64,000 nucleotides of DNA from Doryteuthis pealeii (lineage: Eukaryota; Mollusca; Cephalopoda; Myopsida; Loliginidae). A model generated the notes under the pieces. That model was not told the origin of the DNA. It searched no databases and saw nothing but the letters and a program-made list of their open reading frames with translations. Location of the stretch: positions 85,761,856-85,825,855 of the forward strand of contig CM042152.1 in assembly GCA_023376005.1 (NCBI GenBank), given 5' to 3'. This document shows, one piece after another, positions 25,213-37,616 of the stretch (the stretch's first letter is position 1; each line of letters starts with the position of its first letter). The position numbers and the translations under genes are program-made.

Positions 25213-25503
25213 TAGAATAATCATACTAAGTTCCAATTACCATTGAATTGGTAAGATAATACAACAAGTAGCTGTAACTCAATACAGATGTAACCTTGCT
25301 GCAATCCTCCTGCAGAAGGCCAGTGTATTTATGAAGCTTCATAACATCATAGAAACCAAGCAGCCAATCAGGACTCTAGAAATGGAATCACCCAAATACA
25401 TGAGTGGGCTATTCTGGATTCCCATAAGTACCAGCTGTCTTGGCACTGGTTCAGTTGTGCTTAGCTTGTTGCTCAAACCAACAGTATGCTAACTCACTTC
25501 AAC
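25213..25503 (-). mobile_element. Family A solo LTR
   Basis: Reverse strand. 'gaataatcatactaag' terminus, 'ccattgaattggtaagat' block, CCAAT box 'gccaatcaggac' at about 25,363, TATA-like 'tttatga', and the 'tgttgctcaaaccaacag' distal block. Confidence 0.78.
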
Positions 25504-25986
25504 ACTTAAAGTAAAAACCATATTATATTAACTTTAACAGGCATGATACAGTTCTGAATTATTTATTGTTATTATGTAACTTTGATAATGTTTTTCCATA
25601 AGTATTGATAATGACTGACTTCAATTTCTGCAAGAGTGTGTCTGCAGATAAACTGAGTCCTGTGGGAATCTCTGTTACAGTCTGTGCATTATTGGTTAGT
25701 TGGTTGTGTTAATGTTTTGATTTTTCTGGTTGAACACTTGTCTTCAGCTGCAATTTTGTGGTGGTCTTCAGTGAGCTTTCCCTCTTGTTTATCAGGGTAT
25801 CTGATGCCAGTTCTTCCCAAGATATGACAGGTATCTAAAGGCTTTAGGTTGTCCTTGAAGTGGAGCTTCAGTTATCTGACCTCAGGCTTGCCACTTGCCA
25901 GTTCACCACAGAGAAGCAATTTTCAAAACCTCTTGTCATCCATGTGTCCAGCCTATCATGCTTGTTCTTTCTACAGAAGGGTGCAG

Positions 25987-26074
25987 GATACTGGGCATGG
26001 GAGGGTGCGGATACTGGGCATGGAAGGGTGCGGATACTGGGCATGGAAGGGTGTGGATACTGGGCATGTTGGTT
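25987..26074 (+). repeat. 23-bp minisatellite, about 3.8 copies
   Basis: Unit GATACTGGGCATGGAAGGGT plus 3 bases, starting at 25,987, 26,010, 26,033 and 26,056. Because 23 is not a multiple of 3, it opens several overlapping frames, which explains the cluster of short ORFs here. Confidence 0.9.
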
Positions 26075-26189
26075 CAGAATAGGATCATCCCATGTCATCT
26101 GATCCTTATCAGCCTGCAGAGAAAATGATCCAACCATAGATGATTCAGAACTGACAAACATATAGGAACCTAGTAAACCTTGAACATAG

Positions 26190-26795
26190 TTCTTAGGTAG
26201 CCCTGTTAGATGGGGCTGTAGACTGCATCTTTGCAGAGGAATGACCCCCCCTCCATGGGCCACTTGTTGGCTGTGGGTGGCGATCTGTGATCCTTAAGGA
26301 TAGAATCCTGGTGGCTAAGCAGTCCATAAACATGTAAAACTTCACTTTGACCCTTACTTTTGTTAGAAATGTGGTTGGGGAGGGCCCCCTCTGATCAATC
26401 ACCTGGTCATGTTAAGTCCTAGCACCTATATGATTGTCCTGACCATATTGCTCTTAGGGCACTTCCCAATCCTTTTGATCACGTGCTTGAAGGCAGTGGC
26501 TGAGTGTGTCTTAGTGTCCTGGGTATGACATTAAACTACATCTGGTGGTAAGGTTCCAATTCTGAATCTTTGGTGAGTGTGGAGTACCCATTTATTGTCA
26601 TTACTCCCAGGTCCACCATGATCCGGAGTTTTAGTACCTGTTAGAGTCCTAAACTATAGATTAATTAGATCAAAAATTAATTAAAAAATACCCAACAAGA
26701 ATTGAAAAAAAAACCCAAAAAGTATTCAGCATAAAATAACCCAATAAGGGTTATCATGCCATAAAATCCAACCAACCAATAACCATTAGTTCTTA
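26190..26795 (+). mobile_element. Family C' retroposon with (CCAA)n tail
   Basis: Collinear with the 47,923-48,510 copy: 'agccctgttagatgggg', 'gcagaggaatgacc', 'gacattaaactacatctg', 'attactcccaggtccacc', 'tagtacctgttagag'. It ends 'gccataaaatccaaccaacc', a CCAA rather than AAACC tail. Confidence 0.7.
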
Positions 26796-26939
26796 GGCTG
26801 ATGCTCCTTCATTCCCATACATAGGATTGTAAGTGGTCAAATGTACTCTTAGCTTTAGTGATTCGACAGCATATTTTTCATCAATGTTTGCCTAACAAAG
26901 ACAAGGTACTGCCTAGGTATGTGAATTTGTCCATGTTAT

Positions 26940-27254
26940 TGAAGAATAATTAAAGTTCCAATTACCGTCGAACTGGGAAGACAAGGCAACAAACGGTTGT
27001 AACTTAAATACAAACCCGAATAGTCACAAAGTCTACTGCAGAATGACAGGATATATATAAGACTCCACAATGTCATTCAAATCAAGCAGTCAAGCAGCCA
27101 ATCAGAACTCAAGGAATGGAATGACCCAAATCACCCAAATTCATGAATGGGTCATTCTTAATTTCTATATATACCAACTGTCTTGGACACTGCTTAAGTT
27201 CTACTTAGTTAGCTGCTGTTATTCAAACCAACAGTAGACTTACTGACTTCAATA
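26940..27254 (-). mobile_element. Family A solo LTR with 5-bp TSD
   Basis: 315 bp, reverse strand, flanked by GTTAT at 26,935-26,939 and 27,255-27,259. Read in sense it begins TATTGAAGTCAG and ends TTATTCTTCA. It has a CCAAT-type box about 60 bp upstream of a TATATATA box and a 'cagttcgacggtaattgg' block near the 3' end. A 5-bp TSD and a single LTR fit recombinational loss of an LTR retrotransposon. Confidence 0.85.
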
Positions 27255-27786
27255 GTTATAAAGCATTGTCTCCTTCACTGTGATGTTAGGTTTCTAATAG
27301 GGCTTTCTGGGACTTGGTTTGAAAAGAGTACAAAAACAATTCACTTCGACTGTAGTCCATTAATGTTCAAGTGATTCTTGCGTTGACAACTTTGTTTTTT
27401 TAAGGTACTGCGATAAGAAAACTATTGAGTGGTGTCAAACCTGGTGAACACACTAAACATTCAACAATTTTTTTCACTCAGTCGACCTGGAAATGTTTCG
27501 CTGAGAAGACTTCATTTCATATAGAAAATGGGGGGGGGGTGCTGCTTTCTATTTAGGCGAAATTAAAACAAAATCCTCTCTTCATAGCAGAAAGATCACA
27601 ATACAAGTGTTGAATGTAAAAAGCATTAAAAATAGAATCAGTGAACCATGCTCAAGTTCCAGCAAAGACGGTTTAATATTCATATTAATAATGGAAATAT
27701 ATTTCAAAACTTGAGAAAACTAGTTTTACTATTTTGGTTTTTATATATAGTTTTCAGAAAGATTTATCCTTCATTATATGCTTTGA

Positions 27787-28035
27787 AGGGGCCGGGTTAG
27801 CTCAGTTGGTAGAGCGTTCGGCTAGAAATCGCAAGGTTCCTAGTTTGATACCGGTCCCCGCCAACTCAGCGTGTGAGTAGCACAGGGATCTGTGCAGTAA
27901 AGTAAGGAGCTGATGGTAGGTGTGGCGCTCCACCTCCGATGCTAAAACAATCTCCTTGGTCTAGCACTACTGAAAAGGGGATAGACTCCCTCGCTGACTG
28001 GCTAATGCTGACTTTAGGCTGCCCCGTCGACTACT
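27787..28035 (+). mobile_element. tRNA-derived SINE (family S2), full length
   Basis: Flanked by 13-bp duplications TTATATGCTTTGA (27,774-27,786 and 28,036-28,048). The head is strongly tRNA-like: A box 'ttagctcagttggtagagc', B box 'ggttcctagtttgatacc'. The acceptor stem is imperfect and a conserved body of about 175 bp follows, so this is a SINE rather than a tRNA gene. Confidence 0.9.
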
Positions 28036-28048
28036 TTATATGCTTTGA

Positions 28049-28847
28049 TAAAAATTACCAGAAAATCAATGCTGATTAGGTGTAACATTTCTGTAGAAAG
28101 AAAAAGAAGCTAATGTCACAAAAATCAGTAATAATGATATGAATGTGTAATTTAGTCTCATAATTTGTAAAGGTTTAGGTATAAATCTTTTAGATAAAGA
28201 GATAGAAATATCAATATTGTCTTCAGTAGAAATCATCTTTTGTCAAAAAATGTAATTCTAGATAATTGAATAATTACTTTAGATAGAGAATAATTTTATA
28301 TCAAATAATAAAATTCTCCACTGCATACATAACTTGAAAAATACAAAGAATAAAGCAAATTGTGGAAAACTCACAGATTGGAACAGTGAATTTCTTCAAA
28401 GGGTTCTAACATCCATTTTTTAATACTCACAAAACATTGTGTTTCCCTGTAAACTTACCTGAAAAAGATGAAAGAATTATTAAGTAAAATTGAAAAATTT
28501 ATTACTAAGAACTGATAATTTAAACAAAAAGAATTAAATATAAAAGCACTTAGACATTTCAAATATTGTTTTTTTCTCATAGACCTTCAGGCCTTTTTTT
28601 GGTAAATATTGAAGTTACTTAGTATTTGTTTGTGAAGTGACTTCTAAAAATTGAATAGAACATACTGAAAGAATTTACTGGTGAAATTGTTAATAACAAG
28701 GATGAAAACACTTCATTTTACAATTTGAGAAAAGCTTGAAGGTTTTTTAATAGCTTTTATTTAAAGAGTGAAGATGAATACCAAATATAAAACAAATCAT
28801 TTGTTAAGCATCACTATAACCAACTTACAAACTATGACAAAAAAAAC
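28049..28847. other. AT-rich stretch, nothing recognised
   Basis: No repeat from this window and no ORF of note. Confidence 0.55.
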
Positions 28848-28905
28848 CCAACTAAGGTGGTCACTACAAGAACAGGCTCAGTCCTAATTAGTGATCAGCC
28901 TCCAC
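28848..28905 (+). mobile_element. S1 SINE tail fragment
   Basis: Matches the variant tail at 18,130-18,172 ('ggtggtcactacaagaa', 'ggctcagtcctaattagtg') without head or body. Confidence 0.5.
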
Positions 28906-30337
28906 ACAATAATAAAATAACCAACATTATGTTTTTTGTTTTGTGTGACATTGTTTATATTGTGTAATGTGTGAAAATGAACCATTGTCTTCTGTCTTCC
29001 TGTAAGTTAGTAAATCAATGTCCAGTGGATCTAAGAATTAGCAAAGTTTTGTTCAATGTTTGTTCTGGTCGGACATTTTTACATTTCACATGAGAAGACA
29101 ACTCTGCTAAAAAGAAAATCGTCAATGGCTACAATTTTAAAAACTTAACATTTTTATGTAACATATTTGCATTTATCCAAAGATCTCTAAAAACAAATTG
29201 TTAGTGAAACTTTTTTGGAAAATATTTTCAGAAAATTAAATCTCATTTTGATAATAGAATGTATCTTATGAAAATCAGCACTAAATTATTTCTTGATTAT
29301 TATTATTAATCAATTATTATTAATCATGTATGTATTTGCATCAGTATATATATATATATATATATAAAAAAAAAAAAGAAAATATAATGACATACATAGA
29401 AAATTAAAGGTGGAGAAGCAGTTCTAAATTAAACTAGCAGGACCTGTGGATATACCACAGTATGATATTTTAATTATTACATTTAATATGTTAAGAGCTA
29501 TTGCTAATAGTTCAATATGTAAAAAGTATAACAATCTTGATTCAACTCTCTCTCACTGTTTTTTTTTTCTTTCTTTCTTTCACCTTTTCATTATGTTTGA
29601 CTGAAACAGTGTTATTGCTTCTGCATGCTCACCCCCTCTCTTTATCTTTCCACTACTCTTTCTTTTTTTCTTATTATATTTTTTATGTATCACATGTCCT
29701 TTTCCTTCCCTTTTGTTTTTTATGATAAAAACAGAATGCTCCATTATTTAGCTGAGGTGACAACACTCATAAGAATTCAGTAGATAAGCGACACCACAAA
29801 ATCAGGATTTACATTTTTGCATTTCATCTTGGGTGATTTGGACGTTCTCATTTTTAACCAGAGAGTGTTGCAAGATAACGGCCAGAAGATTAAGGAACAG
29901 GAGTATTGATATATAGATAGGTTAAGTGTCATGATGATAACTCAAAACCAAACTTTTTTACATCTTATTTTTCTGATGCAGGAATCATTGGAAAAAGAGA
30001 AAAGTTTTGGTAAACAGGCCAAAGCCTGGTCTATTTACCCCTACCTACCGTAATGCCTGCATAGGAAAAATAAGGTATTTTTGTGTTCAATGAAAAATGG
30101 AAAGTTAATACCCCCCCCCCCGAAAAAAGGTCACCTGGTGTAAAACATTTAACTTACAATTAGTTAAAATATGGGTAGGAAAACAAAAATTCAAGACTTT
30201 TCTACATAGCAATATTAGCTTAAATTATTTCTATCCTTTAAAGTAATAAAAAAAAAATGTTTATAACAAAACAAGATAAATGCATTAAGAATCATGTTGA
30301 AATTCTACTGCAAAATAATAAATTTGTTTTATTTATT
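28906..30337. other. AT-rich stretch with simple repeats only
   Basis: Includes a (TA)11 run at 29,345-29,366, pyrimidine-rich 29,540-29,720 and a C11 run at 30,111-30,121. Nothing gene-like. Confidence 0.55.
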
Positions 30338-30623
30338 TGTTGGATTTTTCAAGTGTTCAGCTGGCTACTAAACTGAAACTAGAGTTTGGTAGGTGGCTTA
30401 TATGGAGCTTTGGAATGTTCCATTATGAACTCAGGCAAGTTCATTTGCTAGGTTCTGATTGGCTGTTGGTTTCCTGGGTGAGTAAGAACATGTACAAGTA
30501 CCCACTCTTCAGCCATCAGTTTGCACTATGCCAGCAACATGCAAGGACTGTATTTAAGTTACAGCTTGCATGTTTGTTCTTTTCTGCTAACTCGACGGTA
30601 GTTAGACTTCTACAAGATTGATG
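30338..30623 (+). mobile_element. Family B solo LTR
   Basis: Starts TGTTGGATTTT. Shows CCAAT box 'ctgattggctg' at about 30,457, 'gactgtatttaagttacag', and the 'aactcgacggtagttag' block near its end. The 94-codon ORF across it is a by-product of the LTR. Related copies at 45,818 and 49,436. Confidence 0.75.
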
Positions 30624-31874
30624 TTATAATTTGTCTTCAGTGCAATTAGCAAATATGCATGTATGTAAAGCTGAGCAATTTTCTTTCCTTGCTGAGAAAA
30701 AAAAAAAAAAATAAATAAAAAAATAAAAACGCAAACAAATGTCAAAACTCAGTTCAGGTATTTTTTAAAAAATAAGCAAGTTAACCTAAATTTTAAGACC
30801 TTGTTTACAAGGCATCTTTATTTTGGGATGTCATGAATTGTTTAGGAATTTCTTCAGGTTTCTAGATTTAGAATTCAACATAACCAAAAGATCTTAGAAT
30901 GATATTCTTGGTATTTTTCAGCTTCACTTCCCTCTTGGCACTTATCATCTGCAATAACTGTATTAAAGGACCTCTTTTCTTCTGATCTGTTTATCTGTTA
31001 CTTTGGACTGAACTTCATCTTCATTGCTTTAGAGGATCAAGATTTAAATTTGAATCATGGGTCACTGCATCTTGAGTAGTTCAAGAATTAGCTCTTCTGA
31101 TCAAATCACCTTTTTTAAGAGTTCAAGACAAACATCAACTGACTTAGAATTAGGTAGTTTTACTTTGAACCAAATATCTCACAAAGCTAAAATATTGATC
31201 TTTTTTTTTTCCCTTGGGTTCTTAGGAAAAAAAAAATGATTGTACAAGTTGTTAGACTAAATCACCATTTTATTTTTAAAGCCTTTTATCCATAAAAATT
31301 TTATCACTACATTAAAATTATCTATGGAAACTCTACAGCTTCATATTTACATGAATTAAATTAACCATTCTTTTAAGAAATCCTAGTTGACAAGCAAATG
31401 TTTTGTAACAAATGTTACTGATCTTTGGTAAATTCCTAGAAGTGATTCTATCCATTAATATAAATTGACTGCAGAAAATGTACATGAATCTTCTTGCAAA
31501 GGTGAGTATCATATCTTGATTCTATAGTTTCCTTATTCTGTTAAGCTGTCAGTTTTTCTTAAAGCCAATTTTGCCTCAAGCCCAAAAGACTTGAATACTG
31601 ATTTGTATAGCTAACATTATCTGGTAAACAATGTTCATATAAAACAAAATGTCTCTTTTTTTTCTTTTTTTTCAGAAACAGTGTAAAAGAATGTCATGTT
31701 GAAAATTTATTTTTAAACAGATTGAATGTAGATTATTAGAAAATATTCATACAATTTTAAATAGTTAGTGAAGAGGGAAAAATGAATAAACATTAGTGAT
31801 ATATCTTATTATTATACTAAAGCTAAGTTAATCAACTTTTTCTTCCTAAAGGCTTTTTTACTGTTTAGTTTAAT
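30624..31874. other. AT-rich stretch, nothing recognised
   Basis: Poly-A run at 30,700 and several T-runs. At 31,500 'aaggtgagtatc' resembles the sequence that follows family B LTRs, but only for 12 bases. Confidence 0.5.
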
Positions 31875-32114
31875 GACACAAAAATTATACTAAATTATTC
31901 CTTACTTTGAGGATTGAATTATGTTTGAAAAAAATTCTGTTTTAATTGGTTCTAGACACAAAAATTATACTAAATTATTCCTTACTTTGAGGATTGAATT
32001 ATGTTTGAAAAAAATTCTGTTTTAATTGGTTCTAGACACAAAAATTATACTAAATTATTCCTTACTTTGAGGATTGAATTATGTTTGAAAAAAATTCTGT
32101 TTTAATTGGTTCTA
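31875..32114 (+). repeat. 80-bp tandem triplication
   Basis: Three copies starting at 'gacaca' at 31,875, 31,955 and 32,035, identical as far as I can read. Lack of divergence means a recent event or an assembly stutter. Confidence 0.9.
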
Positions 32115-32542
32115 ATTAGTCGTAATTTGCAATTAAGTCAAAAACCGACCAATCTCTTACTTTACTCTGTGTTTGACTACCTCCTCATTATATAACATTA
32201 ATTTCTCTGGAAAGTAGAGAGAGAGAGACGGGAGAATTTTTAAATGTATTTCTATGTTAAATTTCACAACCAGCAACCTGTAGCTTAAATGAAGTCAAAA
32301 ATGAATTTAATGTTTCATCCAGTCATATTTATTTTTTAAAACTTTTTATTCGCTTTAACTCCCTTTTCCCTAATCTCAATTATCTACCCAGAGCTGAATG
32401 GGTGACCTGATGGGTCACGTTTTGTCTAGTATAAATATAAATTTTTGGAAACTGAAATGAAGCTTTTAGTATTAATTCAATTAGCAATTTTTTGAGTTTC
32501 TAATGAAACAAAATTGATGACATTAAAGGATAATCAATTATA
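32115..32542. other. AT-rich stretch, nothing recognised
   Basis: No gene or known repeat; a short (GA)n run near 32,216. Confidence 0.5.
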
Positions 32543-32784
32543 AGTAAGTAAAGTCGTCGGGGCGGCCTAAAGTCGGTATCAGTCAATCAGCGAGGGAGTC
32601 TATCCCCTTTTCAATAGTGCTAGACCAAGGAGATTGTTTTTGGCGTCTGAGGTGGAGCGCCACACCTACCATCAGCTCCTTACTTTACCGCACAGATCCC
32701 TGTGCTACTCATACGCTGAGTTGGCGAGGACCGGTATCGAACTAGGAACCTTGTGGTTACTAGCCGAAAGCTCTACCGGTCCCT
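32543..32784 (-). mobile_element. tRNA-derived SINE (family S2), full length
   Basis: Reverse strand with 12-bp duplications TAATCAATTATA (32,531-32,542 and 32,785-32,796). B box 'ggttcctagttcgatacc' in sense. The anticodon-arm region differs from the 27.8 kb copy and the A box is partly lost. The tail is 'actttacttactta'. Confidence 0.88.
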
Positions 32785-32796
32785 TAATCAATTATA

Positions 32797-33580
32797 GAAA
32801 AATATTAATGACATATTTATTAAAAATAATATCTGAAGCTTGTTTGAATGTGATGATGAAATTTTTATTCCATGATACAAAGTAAGTTATAATTTGCAGA
32901 TTATAAAGAAAATTTTAATTAAAAATCTTATAGAATTAATGAATTATAAGAATTACTGAAAAGAATTGTAGAAGAAAGGAAACTGAATGAAAGAATATCA
33001 GTGAGAGTTTCTTTGATAAATCATTAAATTCAACTCTAGTTAATTTATTAAACAAAGTAAATGATAAATTTATATAAATTATGACAAGGCAACTCATTTT
33101 GTGCAGCTGAAATGTATAATTTTAAAAGAATAAAGGTTGAAGTTGAATCAGTTGCAAATTATATACCAAACATTAAATTGTGGGTCACATATCAATTGTT
33201 TTTAAAATGCATAAACATAAAAATTGCACACTTATTTAAGCCTCATTGATCTTGCCTATTTAATATCTCTTTGAATTTATCTATTGAAGATTTGATGTGT
33301 TAAGGTTCAGGAATGCCCAAAGGAAGATACAAGAGAAAATCACAAAGATGACTTGTCAGTCTCTTTGGATATTATTCAAGTAAACAGGTGAAAAGTTCAA
33401 GTGGTTTTATGGTCTCTTTTCTGATCAGCGTAACCTCTGCTTTCTTTATTTATTTGACAAGCAAAACACACTGCACTGTTCAAAAGTTGAAACTTTCCTG
33501 TAATTGACTAAATCATTGTTATGAACATTTTGTTTGCCCAAGTTGAGTTGCTGTCATTATAAGTTCTATTTCTTTGTTTG
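32797..33580. other. AT-rich stretch, nothing recognised
   Basis: No repeat family from this window and no plausible ORF. Confidence 0.5.
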
Positions 33581-33581
33581 G

Positions 33582-34190
33582 TTTGGTTTGGTTTGTTTTA
33601 CGGCATATCAACCTCAGTGGGTCATTTAATGTCGATAAAGTTTTGAAATAAATCAATTCTTAATAGATAATACAATTTTTTATAAATACATTTTTCTATT
33701 TAACCCATAGATGGGACCCTAACAGATACTACCACTCCGGGCTAGAGTGGACCAGGGAGCAATGGTGATGATGGGGTGCTCCACATTCCCCAAACCTCCA
33801 AAACTGGAACCTCACCATCAGATAGAGTTTAACGTCATTCCCAGGACATGTAGACCCGCAGCCACCGCCTTCTAGCACCCATATGATAAAAAGGGGTTGG
33901 GGCTTGCCATAAGGGCAATAGGGTTGGGAAAATCATATATGTGCTAGGGCTTGACGTGACCAGCTGATTGATTGGAGGGGGCCTCTCCGACCGCCTGTCT
34001 AGCCCAAGATAGGGCCAAAGTGGAGTATTGCATGTCATGAACTGCTCATCCACCTGGGCTCTATCCTTAAGCATCACGGGTCGCCACCCACGGCCAACAG
34101 GTGGCCCCTTTGGGGGAGTCTTACCCCTCTGCAGAGGTGCAGTTGGTGCATTCTAACGCCCCAGCCAACAGGGCGGTCTTTATTTGTACA
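33582..34190 (-). mobile_element. Family C retroposon, long copy with (AAACC)n tail
   Basis: Reverse strand. The tail is the (TTTGG)n run at 33,582-33,596, and the body extends to 'ctgttggctggggcg' near 34,170. It is collinear with 47,923-48,510, so about 0.6 kb is probably full length or a common truncation point. A variable-length pentamer tail is typical of LINE/SINE 3' ends. No Pol III boxes seen; it may be a LINE 3' end. Confidence 0.78.
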
Positions 34191-34406
34191 GCCACATAAA
34201 ATCACAAGTGCAAATTTGTAAGATGAGACTAGAACATCAGAGATTATTTAATAAATTATTCTGACTTGTATCACTATTTTAATTAATGTTAAATTTGGTA
34301 ATCTTCAATAAACTGAATTCAGAATCCCATTCACAAAATTGGGGTTTATGAATTGTTCTAATTTGTGTAGGGTTGAAAATTTAAAAAAAAATTCTGATCT
34401 GAATAA

Positions 34407-34909
34407 TCTATACATATATAAAGGGCAGTTGTGTGAATCTGTATGTCTGGAGGAAACTTCGGAAATAATTAACGACAAAGTAAATATTATACACATTAAA
34501 TATCACCAGGGCTGGGTTTTTGAGCAAAATAAATGAGTATTTAATTTATATTTGGGAAGATATTTAAAAATTCAAATTTGAAAAGTAACAGAAGGGAAAG
34601 TCCTTTGCATGTTATTTTGTTTATCTTCTTTTTGTATGTCTTTTTTTTTTCTTTTTTTTTCGCTTTGAAATATAATATTGATTGATTTGAATTAATTGCC
34701 TCATTTATATCTTTTTATTTTTAATTTTTTTTAATTGTAAATCATAAATCATTGAATGGAAATTTCTTACTATATTGTTATATATTTCCGTGGAGATTTT
34801 TATGGGGCAACCAGCGAGGATCTCACTCACGATAAGTAATAATGGATCTGTGAGACTAACTTTTTAAAAATCTCCCTTGACCCAGGCGACGCCGGGTAGC
34901 CACTTCTAG
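34407..34909 (+). mobile_element. Non-autonomous Helitron, 503 bp
   Basis: Begins TCTATACATATATAAAGGGC after an A and ends CTTCTAG before a T, as Helitrons do (A|TC...CTAG|T). A GC-rich hairpin, ACCCAGGC/GCCGGGT, sits about 10 bases before the end (34,880-34,897). No Rep/helicase coding sequence, so it relies on an autonomous partner. Shares both ends with the copy at 41,560-41,875. Confidence 0.88.
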
Positions 34910-35165
34910 TAAATAATAGATTCTGTTTAAAGCTACTTGAAGGTCATGGGATGAAATGTACACTCGAGGAAGGTCAAAAATGAGATGAAAGAGAAAAAGG
35001 TTTACATAATTTGTAAATGAAGGACAATACTTAATCTCATATCAACAGATAAAGTCTATTAATTTTTTTTTAACTACCCATTCTTTCCAGTTGACCAAGA
35101 AGAAAATTTCTAGAGAAAACCATATTTGGTGCTGGCTACTTAAAAAATCCCCAAAGAAATTCTAT

Positions 35166-35591
35166 TGTAGCGTTAGTTTTGTATTTGCCTGGGAGAGTTG
35201 TCTGCCCGGTTTAGTTTGCTGGTGCCCGCTAGGGGGCTATAGTTTTAAGCAGCTGGTTCAAAACGCTTCTCCCTCTTTTCCTGTTCCTGATACTACGAGA
35301 CACATGGGTTAGTTAAGGTCTACCCTCTCTCGTTGGGGCGTTCGCCCCCCCTCTACATTACTGTAAGTGAATTAACACAGCATGGACTATCCCTAGTCTC
35401 ATGTCTGTGGCTTTTATATGTTATCTTGTACCATTCATGAATGTGTATTTATCTGTCTACATGTAACTTGTTTTACCTATGTACTTTGTATCTCGTCATA
35501 TCCATGTGCTGTACTATATTAAATGTTTTGTCTGTTAACCTTCGTTGGAGTTTTGTATTCAAAGTATATATAACTTTGAACCCTTCTTACA
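35166..35591 (+). mobile_element. Family E solo LTR with 4-bp TSD
   Basis: 426 bp, TGTAGCG...CTTACA, flanked by CTAT at 35,162-35,165 and 35,592-35,595. It keeps the CG-rich 'ggggcgttcgcccccc' segment and the 'attaaatg' site. The 4-bp TSD points to a Gypsy-like or related LTR retrotransposon. Confidence 0.8.
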
Positions 35592-35595
35592 CTAT

Positions 35596-36248
35596 AAATG
35601 TCAGATAAGTTATTTATCTTTAAAGGACAGATCTTCTGCCTAAAACTGTTAAAAATTAATATATTCTTCTTAGAAGAAAATCTGTTAATTTTTGTTGTTG
35701 CTGTTATACACGTATTTTCAGAGGGAATATCGATATGTCATGGCTTTTCCAAAAGAAAAAGCTGGTGATGCTGACAACCATTCAAGGGATATTGAAAAGA
35801 AATGTACCAGAAAGCTTTAAGCCATGGAAAGCCATCTGCTACAAGTTTTGAAACATATTTCAATTCTAGATGAGATGTATTGAAGTTGAAACAGATACAA
35901 AGATGTTGAGATATATTGATATCATTCAGTTGCAGCTTACTGACAAAAGAGGAGGAAGATAAAAATATGAACAATCCTTTTTTGCTGTTGTCTCCAAATA
36001 AAAACTTACATTAGGTGAAGGAATTTTCAAATGAAGGTTAACATTAAAACAAAAAAAAGAATCATTCATTTTAAAAAAAAATTATGTATTGACAAAATTA
36101 AAACTAAAAATATTGACATAGATTAATGACGGAATATTTTTTGCTGCTAGAATACAGATTATATAATGAGGATAGTAATTAAACTAAAGTTTTAAAAAAA
36201 TTTAGAAACAACTATCTAATAACCTGTAGCTTCTCCTTTCACCTAAAT
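35596..36248. other. AT-rich stretch, nothing recognised
   Basis: A 78-codon reverse ORF at 35,738-35,974 has no recognisable motif. Confidence 0.5.
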
Positions 36249-36267
36249 AATAGTAGTTATGTAATAT

Positions 36268-36535
36268 ATATTTACCAACCCCTCTGCACGAGCAGGATGC
36301 GACACAAGGTCAATTTCTTAAGCGGAGTTTAACAGGTTTGAATTCAGAGTTTTCCTTCTCCTAGACTGGTTGCCTAACCAAGGTTAAAGAGCCCAGTCTG
36401 CCCTACTATTTGCCTATAGCTGGAGGGAGAGTAGAATTCATACCTTTCCCAAGGGTATTAGCGCTAAGTGAAATGCAATTATACTGTCCAGGATTTGAAC
36501 TCGGAGCGACAAGTCCATTTCCCATGACTTTAACC
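36268..36535 (-). mobile_element. tRNA-derived SINE (family S1) with 19-bp TSD
   Basis: Reverse strand, flanked by perfect 19-bp AATAGTAGTTATGTAATAT (36,249-36,267 and 36,536-36,554). Body, B box and terminal 'cccctctgcacgagcagg' are all present. The long perfect TSD suggests a young insertion. Confidence 0.92.
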
Positions 36536-36818
36536 AATAGTAGTTATGTAATATGGCATGGAGTCTATAAAGTGCAAGAATCACTGCATGGGCCGCATCT
36601 ATCTAAACATATTCCACAGTTTTCTATAACTGAATTGTGTTTATTGGAATTTGTTTTTTCGTCATTTGTGCATGATATGAAGGGAGAATATTCTATTATC
36701 TTTTTTGGAAAAAAACCCAAACATCAACACAGGGAAACACAGAAAGTGTATAGAGGTGAAAATAGTCTGCAACAAGATCTGTGTGTTGTAGCTAACAAGA
36801 CACTCCAGTGTTCCTTGT

Positions 36819-37112
36819 TGTTGAAGTGAGTTAGTGTACTATTGGTTTGAACAACAGCAACTAAGCACAATATGAACCAGTGCCAAGACAATTGGTACTT
36901 ATGGGAATCAAGAATAGTCCACTCATGCATTTGGGTGATTCCATTCCTTGAGTCCTGATTGGCTGTTTGGTTTCTATGATGTTATGAGGCTTCATAAATA
37001 CCCTGGCATTCTACAGTAGTCTTTGCAGCAATATAGATTCGTATTCAGTTATGACTACTTGTTGCCTTGTCTTACCAATTTGATGGTAATTGAAACTAGT
37101 ATGATTATCCTA
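36819..37112 (+). mobile_element. Family A solo LTR
   Basis: Sense orientation: TGAAGTGAG start, 'ctgattggctg' at about 36,955, TATA-like 'ataaata', 'cttaccaatttgatggtaattg' block and an ATTATCCTA end. The terminal bases differ from the 26.9 kb copy and I cannot fix the TSD. Confidence 0.72.
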
Positions 37113-37329
37113 CCCTTGTGTACTCCAACAGGATACATCACACACTATTACTGAACCCCAATCAACTTGCACAATATCCTGGATCCATAGCTTCATGTGC
37201 TTTGCACCATACACTTTAATATCTGCTCTAAAGAATTGGAACTGATACATGGCATTAGTCTTCCATGGTGGCAATATTTTTTGCTTAGGTGAGGCAGAGT
37301 CAGTAAAATTATCCATGTTGGCTAACTGC

Positions 37330-37545
37330 CCTGTTGACTGGGGTTGCAGGGAGGTAAGACTGCTGGCCATGGAGTGGCAACCTGTAATACCTTAGTGGTC
37401 TGGATCCTGGTAGCTGAGCTGTCTCTGACCCATGTACTAAGTGGTCATGATTATGTCCCAACTATATTCTTCAATGTTCTCTTATGGCAAAAATATATCC
37501 AACCCTTTTTTTTTTATCTTAAAGGTGCTAGGAGGTAGTGGCTGA
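37330..37545 (+). mobile_element. Family C fragment, 5' part
   Basis: Collinear with 47,930-48,230: 'ctgttgactgggg', 'gaggtaagactg', 'gtcccaactatattc', 'cttatggcaa', 'ggtgctaggaggtagtggctg'. No tail. Confidence 0.55.
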
Positions 37546-37616
37546 TGGCCAAACATTAATTTATTATTACATATTAATATACATGAACTTATTACATATT
37601 AATATACATGAACTTA

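Noticed and set aside
25849..26263. Cluster of overlapping ORFs on both strands
   Set aside because: Explained by a 23-bp minisatellite whose period shifts frame and by the adjacent family C' retroposon.
27787..27862. Possible functional tRNA gene
   Set aside because: The A and B boxes are good but the acceptor stem does not close properly, and the same head plus a 175-bp body occurs at 32.5 kb with TSDs. It is a SINE.
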